From positions 1 through 64,000 of the forward strand of contig JBJHBM010000007.1 of NCBI GenBank assembly GCA_050485485.1: a stretch of 64,000 nucleotides of DNA. The letters are read 5' to 3'. Below, piece by piece: positions 25,026 to 34,300 of this stretch. The first letter of the stretch is position 1; each line of letters opens with the position of its first letter. The notes under the pieces were generated by a model, which was not told the DNA's origin, did not search any database, and saw only the letters and a program-made list of their open reading frames with translations. A program made the position numbers and the translations under genes. The DNA comes from WHSO01 sp050485485. GTDB taxonomy: Bacteria > Pseudomonadota > Alphaproteobacteria > SMXQ01.

Positions 25026-26267
25026 ATGACCGGCCGTCCCGCGCCGCCGCGCCGCACGGTCGGCCTCGCCTACGGCACCGGCCTGCTCGGACTCGGGCTG
25101 ATGGACGGCTACGTCTTCCTCGTCCCTTTGTGGGCGGTGCTTCTGGGAGCGAGCGCCACCGAGGTCGGGCTTCTGGTGGGCGCGCGCGCGGTGTTGCCAT
25201 GCCTGCTCACGATCCACGGCGGCATCCTGATGGACCGCTACGGCCCGCGCCGCGTCATGGCGGTCTTCGTGCTCGTGATCATGGCGCTCACCCCTCTCTA
25301 CCCGACATTGCCCTGGTTCCCGGTGCTGATGGCGCTCCAGCTCGTGCTCGGCCTCGCCCTCAGCATCCAGTGGGTCGGCGCCCAGACCGTGATGGCGCAC
25401 CTCGCGGTCGGCGATGCGACCTATCTCGGACGCTTCTCCTTCGCCTCGCGGATCGGCACCTTCATCGCGCCGATCGTCTTCGGCCTGCTGTGGGATCTGA
25501 CCTCGCCGTGGGTGTCGTTCGCGGGCGTAACCGCCTGGGCCGCGCTCATGCTCGCGCTCACGATGCTGCTGCCCGCCGGCGACATGCGTCACAGGAGCGA
25601 CGATGCACCGCCCCCTCCACGGCCGGCCGAGAGGCCGCGGCCACGCTTCACCGATTTCCTGCCGCGTCTCGGCGACTACCGCCAGACGCTGGCCCTGGTG
25701 GCGATCCCGGCGATGGCGGTCTCCATGGCCGCCTGCTTCCTGCGCAACACCACCTCGGGCATGCAGAATTCGATCTACATCGTCTATTTGGAGCAGATCG
25801 GTCACACCGGCACCGTCATCGGCATCCTGTTCGCCGCCCTCGAAGGCGCGAGCGGGCTCGGCTCGCTCGCGGCAGGCAGGGTCGCCCGCAAGGCCTCCGC
25901 TTTCGCACTGCTGGTCGGCACCACCGCCGCCGCAATCCTCCTCATCGCGATCACGCCGCTGCTGGGAGGCGTGGTGGCGTTCCTGCTGATCGCCCAGGTT
26001 GCGCGCGGCTTCATCCAGGGCATCAACCAGCCGCTCATGTTCGCGGTGCAGTCGCGCGCCGTACCGCCCGACCGGCAAGGCGCCGCCGTCTCTCTCCGTG
26101 TCACGACCAACCGCCTGTCCGCGATCCTGATTCCGCCGATCGTGGGCGCGGTCGCCGACACCGCCGGCATAGGTGCCAGCTTCCTGATCATGGGCGCGGC
26201 ACTGACCGCCGCGACGCTGGTGCTGTGGCTGTTCGCGCGTCGCGTGCCCGACGCCGCGCGCACATGA
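25026..26267 (+). CDS. MFS transporter, second of four tandem paralogues
   Basis: A 413-residue, 12-helix MFS permease homologous to its neighbours. It has IHGGILMDRYGPRRV after helix 2, IQWVGAQT in helix 4, QNSIYIVYLEQIGHTGTVIG before helix 8, ITPLLGG, IQGINQPLMFAVQSRAV and VSLRVTTNR. A Pro/Arg-rich loop (about 190-205) separates the two halves. ATG 25026 is 4 bp after the first gene's stop, so the two are tightly coupled. A 97-bp gap follows before the third gene, the only break in the run. Identity as MFS is certain, the substrate is not. Confidence 0.9.
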   Translation: MTGRPAPPRRTVGLAYGTGLLGLGLMDGYVFLVPLWAVLLGASATEVGLLVGARAVLPCLLTIHGGILMDRYGPRRVMAVFVLVIMALTPLYPTLPWFPVLMALQLVLGLALSIQWVGAQTVMAHLAVGDATYLGRFSFASRIGTFIAPIVFGLLWDLTSPWVSFAGVTAWAALMLALTMLLPAGDMRHRSDDAPPPPRPAERPRPRFTDFLPRLGDYRQTLALVAIPAMAVSMAACFLRNTTSGMQNSIYIVYLEQIGHTGTVIGILFAALEGASGLGSLAAGRVARKASAFALLVGTTAAAILLIAITPLLGGVVAFLLIAQVARGFIQGINQPLMFAVQSRAVPPDRQGAAVSLRVTTNRLSAILIPPIVGAVADTAGIGASFLIMGAALTAATLVLWLFARRVPDAART

Positions 26268-26364
26268 ATGGTGGCCGTGGCGCCACACCTGCGCACGGCA
26301 GGCTTTGCGCGGAACCGCGGAGGGCATTAGATTGAGCGGCAAAAATGCCCCAGGAGGATTCCCC

Positions 26365-27603
26365 ATGACCCGGCCCCCGCAGGAGCGCGTCGCCTCGCGA
26401 CGCGCGGAATACGGCACTTATGCTGCCGGGTCGCTCACCGACGGCCAAGCCGAACTGATCGGCTTCATCATTCCGCTCTATGCCCTGTTTCTCGGCCTGT
26501 CTCCGATCGAGCTCGGCGTCCTGATCAGCGCCAAGGCGGTGCTGCCCTCGATCTTCGCCATTCACGGCGGCGTCTTGATGGACCGCTTCGGCACCCGGCT
26601 GGTGCTGCTGCTCACCGGCGCCGCCTGCACGGTGATGCCGCCTCTGTTCGCGATCGCGACCTGGTTTCCAGCCCTGCTACTGCTGCAGATGGCGATCGGG
26701 CTGGTCAGCTCGTTCTCGTGGATGGGCGCCCAGGCAATGGTCGTCGCCGTCAGCAAGAACGACAATCGCATCGTCGGACGTTTCGCGTTCTTCGCGCGTG
26801 TCGGCGTGATGGTCGCCCCGATCCTGGCCGGAGTGATGTGGGACTTCCTGCCCCACTGGGTCTCGTTCATGGTGGTCGCATGCGTGGGCGCCGGCTTCTG
26901 GCTTGCCGTGCGCGCCGTCCCCGCCGCTGAAGTGGGAAGGAACATGACGCGTGACGAACGTACGCCGTTCCGCATCGGCGATATCATGCCCCGCCTGTCC
27001 GACTACATCGGCGCGATCGGCCTGCTCGTAATCCCGCTGGTGGCCTTTGTCGTAATCGTATCCTCGGTGCGCATCTCCTCAGCCCTGATGCAGCAGTCGT
27101 TCTACATCCTCTATCTCAAGGACATCGGCCTTCAGGCCACCGTGATCGGAGCCTTCGTCACCCTGTCCCAGCTCATGGCCGCGCTCGGGACCCTGTCGGC
27201 GGCATGGTTCGCGCGCTTCATCCATCCCAACTGGGTGTTCCTGGGCGCGGTCACGGTCTCGGTGTTCTTCGTCTACACCACGCCGCTCTACGGCAGCGCG
27301 TTGGTGATCCTGGCCATCGCCATCGCGATCCGCGGCTTCGCCCAGGGCACCAGCCAGCCGCTGATGTACACCATCCTGTCGCGGGCAGTGAGCAAGGAAA
27401 CCCAGGCCACCTCCATAGGGCTGCGCGCCACCGGCAACCGCGTCACCAACCTTGTCGTTCCGGTCTTCATGGGGACGGTAGCCGAGCTGTGGGGCCTCAA
27501 CGCGACCTTTTACGTCACCGGCGCCGTGCTGCTCGCGATCATGGCGGTGACCGGCCTATGGCTCGCGCTCGCCAAGCCGCGCCAGAAGGCCCAACCGACA
27601 TGA
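26365..27603 (+). CDS. MFS transporter, third of four tandem paralogues
   Basis: A 412-residue MFS permease. Shared landmarks are IHGGVLMDRFGTRLV, SFSWMGAQAM, QQSFYILYLKDIGLQATVIG, AQGTSQPLMYTILSRAV and IGLRATGNRVTN. The N-terminus is longer and more hydrophilic than in copy four. AGGAGG lies 6 bases before the ATG at 26365, the best ribosome site of the set. Its stop codon overlaps the next start (ATGA at 27600-27603). The 97-bp gap upstream contains a short palindrome (GTGGCGCCAC) but no promoter I trust. Confidence 0.9.
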   Translation: MTRPPQERVASRRAEYGTYAAGSLTDGQAELIGFIIPLYALFLGLSPIELGVLISAKAVLPSIFAIHGGVLMDRFGTRLVLLLTGAACTVMPPLFAIATWFPALLLLQMAIGLVSSFSWMGAQAMVVAVSKNDNRIVGRFAFFARVGVMVAPILAGVMWDFLPHWVSFMVVACVGAGFWLAVRAVPAAEVGRNMTRDERTPFRIGDIMPRLSDYIGAIGLLVIPLVAFVVIVSSVRISSALMQQSFYILYLKDIGLQATVIGAFVTLSQLMAALGTLSAAWFARFIHPNWVFLGAVTVSVFFVYTTPLYGSALVILAIAIAIRGFAQGTSQPLMYTILSRAVSKETQATSIGLRATGNRVTNLVVPVFMGTVAELWGLNATFYVTGAVLLAIMAVTGLWLALAKPRQKAQPT

Positions 27604-28835
27604 GCCAGGGTTCCGGCGAAACCGGGCGCATCCCCCTTCGCACCCAGCTCGCGGTCTATTTCACCGGCGCCTTCGGCAATTCCACCGAAAACGTGGTCTC
27701 GGTCGTGCTGCCGTTGTGGGCGCTCTCCCTGGGGGCCTCGCCGCTCGAGATCGGCATCATCATCGGTGCGCGTCACCTGCTGACGATGGTGTTCTCGATT
27801 CACGGCGGGGCGCTGATGGACCGCCTGGGGACGCGCCGCGTCCTGGTCGCCGTGAGCGCCATCGGCGCGGTGATGCCGCTGATCGTGCCGCTCACCCCGT
27901 TGATCTGGACCACCATCGCGATCCAGATGATCGCGGGCTTTTCCTCCACCTTCGGCTGGATGGGGGCCCAGGCGCAGATCGGCGAGATCATGCGCGGCAG
28001 CGCGGTTCACGCCGGGCGGCTCAGCTTCGTGCTGCGGCTGGCCCAGCTCTCGGGCCCGCCCGCCGCCGGCTTCGCCTGGGACACGGGCGGCCCCTGGGGC
28101 GGCTTCGGATTCCTCGCACTCTGGGGGGCCTGCCTGTTCGCGGCCTCGGCGGCCCTGCCCAAGCCGCCGTCCGAAGGCCCGATGCCGAAGGTCCGCGCCG
28201 CCGACCTGGTGCCGCGCCTCGGCGATTATTTCGCCGCCCTGCGCCTGCTCGCGGTTCCCGCCATCCTGCTGATCGTCATGGTGACGGTGGTGCGGATGGG
28301 CGCCAACGGTGTCCAGAACTCGTTCTACGTCGTCTATCTCAAGGACATCGGGTACACCGGCACGCTGATCGGGACACTGCTCGGCGCCGCCTCGCTGCTC
28401 GGCTTCGTGGGCTCGCTTTCGGTCGGGCCGCTGATGCGGGTCTTCAATCGCTTCTGGCTACTGATCGCGACCGTCACACTCGGCATCGTGTTCATCGCGA
28501 TCACGCCGCTGCTCGGCGGCATCTACGTCCTGCTGCTGGCGGCGATCGCGCTCCGGGGCGGCACCATGGGCCTGTCGCAGCCGCTGATGATCTCGATCCT
28601 CGCCCAGAACGCCGGCAGCGGCAATCAGGGAAAGGGGGTGGGCCTGCGCACCACTGCCAACCGCCTGACCTCGCTCACGGTTCCGGTGGCGATGGGCGCC
28701 GTGGTGGAAGTGGTGGGGCTCGAATGGAGCTTCCTGGTGGTGGGCGGCGCGCTGATCGCGGGCATGCTGGCGATCGCGCTCCACGTCCGCTACGGCACCA
28801 GGCTCGTCGCCGAAACCCGGCGACCGTCCGGGTAA
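27600..28835 (+). CDS. MFS transporter, fourth of four tandem paralogues
   Basis: A 411-residue MFS permease, the last of the run. Shared landmarks are IHGGALMDRLGTRRV, TFGWMGAQAQ, QNSFYVVYLKDIGYTGTLIG, ITPLLGG and GVGLRTTANRLTS. Its start codon overlaps the stop of copy three by the ATGA arrangement, meaning coupled translation and probably matched amounts of the two proteins. The frame is open far upstream inside copy three, but that is a shadow. Nothing in the sequence shows what it transports. Confidence 0.9.
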   Translation: MSQGSGETGRIPLRTQLAVYFTGAFGNSTENVVSVVLPLWALSLGASPLEIGIIIGARHLLTMVFSIHGGALMDRLGTRRVLVAVSAIGAVMPLIVPLTPLIWTTIAIQMIAGFSSTFGWMGAQAQIGEIMRGSAVHAGRLSFVLRLAQLSGPPAAGFAWDTGGPWGGFGFLALWGACLFAASAALPKPPSEGPMPKVRAADLVPRLGDYFAALRLLAVPAILLIVMVTVVRMGANGVQNSFYVVYLKDIGYTGTLIGTLLGAASLLGFVGSLSVGPLMRVFNRFWLLIATVTLGIVFIAITPLLGGIYVLLLAAIALRGGTMGLSQPLMISILAQNAGSGNQGKGVGLRTTANRLTSLTVPVAMGAVVEVVGLEWSFLVVGGALIAGMLAIALHVRYGTRLVAETRRPSG

Positions 28836-28869
28836 CGTTGACCGGCGGCCCCGCCGCGCCGGCGGTTCC

Positions 28870-28899
28870 TTGACCGCCCGCGCGGGCGGCCCCTACACT
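28870..28899 (+). promoter_or_regulatory. Putative promoter of the LhgO-like gene with a 16-bp palindrome
   Basis: TTGACC (28870-28875) and TACACT (28894-28899) are 18 bp apart. The spacer region holds a perfect GC palindrome, CCGCCCGCGCGGGCGG (28874-28889). This gene may therefore be transcribed apart from the MFS run. Confidence 0.4.
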
Positions 28900-28923
28900 C
28901 CGGCGCGGAAAGGGCACGATCGC

Positions 28924-30042
28924 ATGGCGGAACGGACCGATTGCATCGTCATCGGCGCGGGCGTCGTCGGGCTCGCGGTCGCTCGCGCGCTCGCCCGGGC
29001 AGGACGCGAGGTGGTGATCCTCGAGGCCGAGACCGCGCCCGGCCAGCATACGTCCTCGCGCAACACCGGCTGCATCCATGCCGGCATGGGGTATGTCCCG
29101 GGTAGCCTCAAGTCGCGCCTCGCCCTGCGGGGCAAGAAGCTCATGTACGAATTCTGCGAGGCCTACGGGGTCGCGCACCGCCGCCTCGGCAAGCTCGTCG
29201 TCGCGGTGGACGAAGCCGGCTTGCCCAAGCTCGACGCCCTGATCCGGCTGGCCGAGGCCAACGGGCTCCACGACCTGCGGCGCATGGACCCCGCCGAGGT
29301 GCGCGAGATGGAGCCGGAGCTTGCCTTTGCGGGGGCCGTATTCTCCCCCTCCTCCGGCATCGTCGATCAGCACGACCTGATGCAGGCCATTCTGGGCGAT
29401 GCCGAAACCCACGGCGCCGTGCTCGCACTGGAGGCGCCGGTTCTCGGCGGGCGCGTGCTGCCGGACGGCATCGAGCTCGACGTTGGCGGCGTGGAGCGTA
29501 CCGCGATCCGCGCCCGCACGGTCGTCAACGCGGCCGGGCTCGGCGCGCAGGCGGTCGCGCGCGCCATCAAGGGGATTCGCCCGGAAAGCGTGCCAGGGCA
29601 GGTGCTCACGCGCGGCTGCTATTTCATGCTGCGGGGACGCGCGCCGTTCTCCCACCTGATCTATCCGCTGCCCGACGCCAACCACAAGGGCACGGTCCAC
29701 GTCAGCCTCGACATGGGCGGGCAGCTCCGTTTCGGGCCCGACAGCGCGCCGGTCGACCGCATCAACTACACCGTGGATCCTGAGCGCGCCTCCGCCTTCT
29801 ATGCCGCGGCACGCCTGTTCTGGCCCGGCCTCAAGGACGGCGATCTGGTTCCCGGCTATGCGGGCATCCGTCCCAAGCTCAATGCCGGACGCGCCTCCGA
29901 AAACGATTTCGTCGTGCAAGGCCCGGAGACACACGGCGTCCCGGGCTTGGTGTGCCTCTATGGGATCGAAAGCCCAGGGCTCACGTCGTCACTCGCCATC
30001 GCCGAGCATGTCGCCACGCTTGCCCAGCCGGCGGAGGCCTGA
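28924..30042 (+). CDS. FAD-dependent oxidoreductase, L-2-hydroxyglutarate oxidase (LhgO)-like
   Basis: This 372-residue member of the DAO family probably oxidises a 2-hydroxyacid such as L-2-hydroxyglutarate and passes electrons to quinone. The Rossmann FAD motif GAGVVG is at 11-16, followed by EAETAPGQHTSSRNTGCIHA, which is the LhgO-type segment; SSGIVDQHDLM and the C-terminal GYAGIRPKLN and LYGIESPGLTSSLAI also fit. ATG 28924 is chosen as the start of the FAD domain; GTG or other starts upstream would add nothing conserved. It could be cotranscribed with the two genes downstream. The exact substrate is an inference from family resemblance. Confidence 0.85.
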   Translation: MAERTDCIVIGAGVVGLAVARALARAGREVVILEAETAPGQHTSSRNTGCIHAGMGYVPGSLKSRLALRGKKLMYEFCEAYGVAHRRLGKLVVAVDEAGLPKLDALIRLAEANGLHDLRRMDPAEVREMEPELAFAGAVFSPSSGIVDQHDLMQAILGDAETHGAVLALEAPVLGGRVLPDGIELDVGGVERTAIRARTVVNAAGLGAQAVARAIKGIRPESVPGQVLTRGCYFMLRGRAPFSHLIYPLPDANHKGTVHVSLDMGGQLRFGPDSAPVDRINYTVDPERASAFYAAARLFWPGLKDGDLVPGYAGIRPKLNAGRASENDFVVQGPETHGVPGLVCLYGIESPGLTSSLAIAEHVATLAQPAEA

Positions 30043-30050
30043 GCGACCGC

Positions 30051-30719
30051 ATGGTCGAGATGCTCTACCTCGTCATCGGGCTGATGATCGTGATGGCGGC
30101 AATACCAGTCCTGGCGACGCTGTCGCTGACGCTCGCGGTGTGTAAGCGCTTCGTCATGCGCTTCCACGATCCGGTGGAATTCTACCGGTTCCGCGTCCGC
30201 CTCGGCGGCAATGTCGCCTACTTCGTCGCGCTTCTGAACGCCATCGCCGTGCTCTACTACTTCATCGCGGCGGGCCTGCCGATGGGCGAACGGTTCGATC
30301 TGTGGTTCAGGGTGGCCGCCCAACGCCTGCCGGAAGGCTGGTACATCGCCACGGCGCTCGTGTTCCTGGTGGGCGGATTCCTGCTCAAGGTGCTGCGTTC
30401 GCGCACCCTCGCGCTGCTCTTGCTGTTTCTTTTCCTGTTCCAGATCGCGATCGAGCTGTCCCCCACCCTGTTCGCGCTCGCGCGCGACCCAGGGCTGTTC
30501 GCCCGCTTCTTCGAGGAGATCGCGCGCATGCGAGAGACCCACGCCAACGTCGGCGGCATACCGGGTACCGTGATGGGCACCATCCTCGCGGGGCTGGTTT
30601 ACGGCATCGCCATCCAGCTTGCCTATTACGCCCTGGCGGTCGCATCCTTCGCGATCTCGCTGCACGGCACGGCCAGGCTCTCGCACCTCGACGAACGTCG
30701 CTTCCGCGCCCCGGCCTGA
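30051..30719 (+). CDS. Hypothetical integral membrane protein
   Basis: I do not recognise this 222-residue protein. It has about five hydrophobic segments (roughly 5-27, 49-72, 94-112, 116-138, 175-205). Between the last two lies a charged stretch, FARFFEEIARMRETHANVGG, and the tail is basic. The start at ATG 30051 is 8 bp after the LhgO-like stop; ATG 30060 is an alternative. It is followed 13 bp later by a MarC gene, so the three may be cotranscribed. No enzymatic motif is visible. Confidence 0.7.
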   Translation: MVEMLYLVIGLMIVMAAIPVLATLSLTLAVCKRFVMRFHDPVEFYRFRVRLGGNVAYFVALLNAIAVLYYFIAAGLPMGERFDLWFRVAAQRLPEGWYIATALVFLVGGFLLKVLRSRTLALLLLFLFLFQIAIELSPTLFALARDPGLFARFFEEIARMRETHANVGGIPGTVMGTILAGLVYGIAIQLAYYALAVASFAISLHGTARLSHLDERRFRAPA

Positions 30720-30732
30720 AGGATTGCCGATC

Positions 30733-31359
30733 ATGCTCGAAATCGCGCTTTCCGCCTTCGTCACCCTGTTCGTGGTGCTGGACCCCCCCGGCATGGTACC
30801 GATCTTCGCCGCGCTCACCGAACGCGACGGAGAGGCCCAGCGTCGGCGCCTCGCCATCCGCGGCACGCTGGTGGCCGGCATCATCCTGGTCGCCTTCGCC
30901 TTCGTCGGGGAATGGCTGCTGAGGATGCTCGGCGTCACCATAAACTCGTTCCGGATCGCGGGCGGCCTGCTGCTGTTCTTCGTCGCCGTGGACATGCTGT
31001 TCGCCCACGAGACGCCGCTGCGCCGCACCACGCCCGGCGAGAACGAGGAAGCGGTGCAGCGCGATGACATTTCGGTCTTCCCGCTCGCGATTCCGCTGAT
31101 CGCGGGCCCCGGCGGCATGACCACCGTGGTCCTTCTGATGCAACAGGCGGGCAGCAACCTGCTCTACAACGCGGTGGTTCTCGGCGTCCTCGTCGCCGTG
31201 CTCGTCATGCTGCTGGTCGCGCTGATGTTCACGACGCCCCTCATGAAGCTGCTCGGCGTGACCGGCACCAACGTCATCACGCGTGTGTTCGGCCTGATCC
31301 TGGGCGCGCTCGCGGTCCAGTATGTCGTGGATGGCGTGCTCGCGGTCCTGCGTGGCTAG
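30733..31359 (+). CDS. MarC family integral membrane protein
   Basis: This 208-residue protein belongs to the MarC/UPF0056 family of inner-membrane proteins with six helices and no agreed function; despite the name, it is not needed for multiple antibiotic resistance in E. coli. Signature parts are FVVLDPPGMVPIFAALT, INSFRIAGGLLLFFVAVDML, the FPLAIPLIAGPGGMTTV motif and the C-terminal VTGTNVITRVFGLILGALAVQYV. AAGGA precedes the ATG by 9 bases. Its last 4 bp overlap the end of convergent putA. Confidence 0.92.
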   Translation: MLEIALSAFVTLFVVLDPPGMVPIFAALTERDGEAQRRRLAIRGTLVAGIILVAFAFVGEWLLRMLGVTINSFRIAGGLLLFFVAVDMLFAHETPLRRTTPGENEEAVQRDDISVFPLAIPLIAGPGGMTTVVLLMQQAGSNLLYNAVVLGVLVAVLVMLLVALMFTTPLMKLLGVTGTNVITRVFGLILGALAVQYVVDGVLAVLRG

Positions 31360-34300
31360 AGGGCGTCACCTTCTTCTTCGTCCAGCGCCGCGAAGAGCGC
31401 GGCATTGCCCCCGGTCGCGGTGGTGTTGACGGTGACGGCGCGCTCCAGCGCAAACCGCAGGAGATAGTGGGGGCCACCCGCCTTGGGCCCGGTGCCCGAC
31501 AGGCCTTCGCCGCCGAACGGCTGCGATCCCACGACGGCCCCGATCATGGAACGGTTGACGTAGGTATTGCCGACCGGCAGCCGGGCCCGTACCCGGTCCC
31601 ACATGGCAGTAAGCCGGCTGTGGATGCCGAGCGTGAGCCCGTAGCCGGTCGCGGCGATCCGGTCCAGAACGGCGTTGAGCGCATCGGATTTCCAACGCAC
31701 GACGTGGAGGATCGGACCGAACACCTCGCGCACGGGGATTTCCTCGGGCGGAATCTCCCAGGCAACCGGTGCGAACCAATGTCCGGCCGGAAGATCGCCC
31801 GGCGTCGGTGTGCGCGCGATGAGGCCCGCGCGCCGGGTAAGCGTTGCGCAGTGAGTTTCGAGGGCGGCGCGGGCGTTGGCGTCGATCACCGGGCCCACGT
31901 CGGTCGCAAGCCGGCCAGGATCGCCCACCTTCAGCGTCTCCATCGCACCCGCCAGCATAGCGAGCACACGATCCGCCGCCTCCGCCTGCACCGCGAGGAC
32001 GCGCAAGGCCGAGCAGCGTTGTCCCGCGCTCAGGAACGCCGAGGTGACGACGTCGCGCACCACCTGTTCGGGCAGGGCCGAGGAATCGACGATCATGGCG
32101 TTCTGGCCGCCGGTTTCCGCGATCAAGGGGACGATCGGCGCGTCCCGCGCGGCAAGCGCACGGTTGATGGCCTGCGCGGTCTCGGTCGAGCCTGTGAAGG
32201 CGACACCCGCGATGCGTGGGTCGGCCACCAATGCCGCTCCCACCCGCCCATCACCGGGCAGCAAGGCGAGCGCGTCCGGCGGCACGCCCGCCGCCAGAAA
32301 ATGGCCGATGGCACGCGCGGCGATCAGGGGAGTCTGTTCGGCGGGCTTGGCAACGACCGTGTTGCCGGCGGCAAGCGCCGCCGCCACTTGGCCGATAAAG
32401 ATGGCAAGCGGAAAGTTCCACGGCGCGATACAGGCGAATACTCCGCGCCCGGAGAAGTGGAGGGTGTTGTCCTCCCCAGTCACCCCAGGCAGGGGACGCG
32501 GCGCCGCGAAATCCGCACGGGCGCGGGCGGCGTAGTAACGGCACAGGTCCACCGCCTCGCGCACCTCGGCGAGCGCGTCGCGCACCGATTTGCCGCCCTC
32601 GCGGATGGCGAGCGCCATCAGCGCGGCTCGGTCGTCCTCGATCGCCTGGGCAGCACGCTCCAGGATGTCGGCGCGCTGGACCGCCGGCGTCTCGTTCCAG
32701 CCGCGCGCGACCGCCGATGCTGCGGCGAGCGCGCTCTCGATGTCCTGCACCTCGGCCGGCCGCACCGTGCCGACCCTGCGCGAGAGATCGGCCGGGTCCA
32801 AGATCGGACTCGCGGCGCCTCGCGTCATGGCCTGCCCACCGAGGACCGGAGCCGCATGGTAGGTCTCTTCCGACGCCCGGGTCACGTTTTCGGCCAGCGC
32901 CGTCACCGCGCGCGGGTCGTTGAGATCGACACCCGCCGCGTTGACGCGCTCGGGCGCGAACAGATCGCGCGGCAGCGGAATACGCGTATGGGCCGTACGG
33001 CCTGCCGCGAGATGGCCTTGCATCCGTTCGGCTGGATCGGACACCAGGCGCGCGAGCAGCGCCGCATCGTCGGCAATGCGGTTGACGAAGGAGGTATTGG
33101 CGCCGTTCTCGAGCAGGCGGCGGACAAGATAGGGCAGCAGGTCCTCGTGGCTGCCGACGGGCGCATAGACACGCACAGGATGGCCGCCTTCGGTGGCGCG
33201 CGAACCCGCCGCCGCCATATGGGCATAGAGCGCCTCGCCCATACCGTGGAGCCGCTGGAACTCGAATGCACCGGTCGCGACACCGGCCTCGCGCGCAAGC
33301 TCGATCACGGCGGCAACGGTATGGGCGTTGTGGGTGGCAAACTGGCACAGAAACGCGTCGGATGCCGCAAGCATGCGGCGCGCGCAGGCGATATAGCAGA
33401 GGTCGGTCGCCGATTTGCGGGTATAGACCGGATAGCCATCGAGTCCCGCCTCCTGCGCGAGCTTGATCTCGGTGTCCCAGTAGGCGCCCTTCACCAGACG
33501 TACCGGCACGCGCCGGCCGGCCGCACGGGCTTCGGCCGCGAGCCAATCGAGCACGGCAGGCGCCCGCTTTTGATAGGCCTGCACCGCGAGGCCAAACCCG
33601 TCCCAGCCCCGGAACGCGCCATCGCCGAGGACGCGCGCGAAAACGTCGAGCGTCGGCTCAAGCCGTGCCGCCTCCTCCGCGTCCACGGTGAGGCCGATGC
33701 CGTGCGCGCAGGCACGCTCGGCCAGCGACTTCAGCCGGCCGGCGACTTCCGCGACGATGCGTTGCCCCTGAGCGAATTCGAAACGTGGATGGAGCGCCGA
33801 AAGCTTGACCGAGACCGATAGCGCACCCGCCGGCCGGTGGCTCCCGGCAGCGGCGCCGACTGCTTCGATGGCCTCGGCGTAGCGCGCATGATAGCGAAGG
33901 GCGTCCGCCGCCGTCATCGCCGCCTCGCCCAGCATGTCGAAGGAATGGCGCATCCGCGGCGTATCGCCCGCACGTTCCAGCGCCTCCTCGATGGTGCGTC
34001 CCATCACGAACTGGCGTCCGATGATCCGCATGGCGGCACGCACCGCTTCCCGGATCACCGGCTCGCCCGAACGAGCGACCAGCCTGCCCAGGATTCCGAA
34101 GAGGTCGCGTCGGCGCGCGCCGAGCCTGACGATGCCCCCGGTCAGCATCAGTCCCCAGGTCGAGGCGTTGACCAGCAGCGAGCCGCCCCGCCCCAGGTGG
34201 CGCTCCCATTCCGCACCACCGATCTTCTCCTGGATCAGGCGGTCTGCGGTCTCGGCGTCGGGAATACGCAGAAGCGCCTCCGCGAGGCACATGAGGGCAA

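Noticed and set aside
26268..26364. A separate promoter or small gene between the second and third MFS genes
   Set aside because: The 97-bp gap has a short GC palindrome but no convincing -35/-10 pair and no frame with a ribosome site other than that of the third gene.
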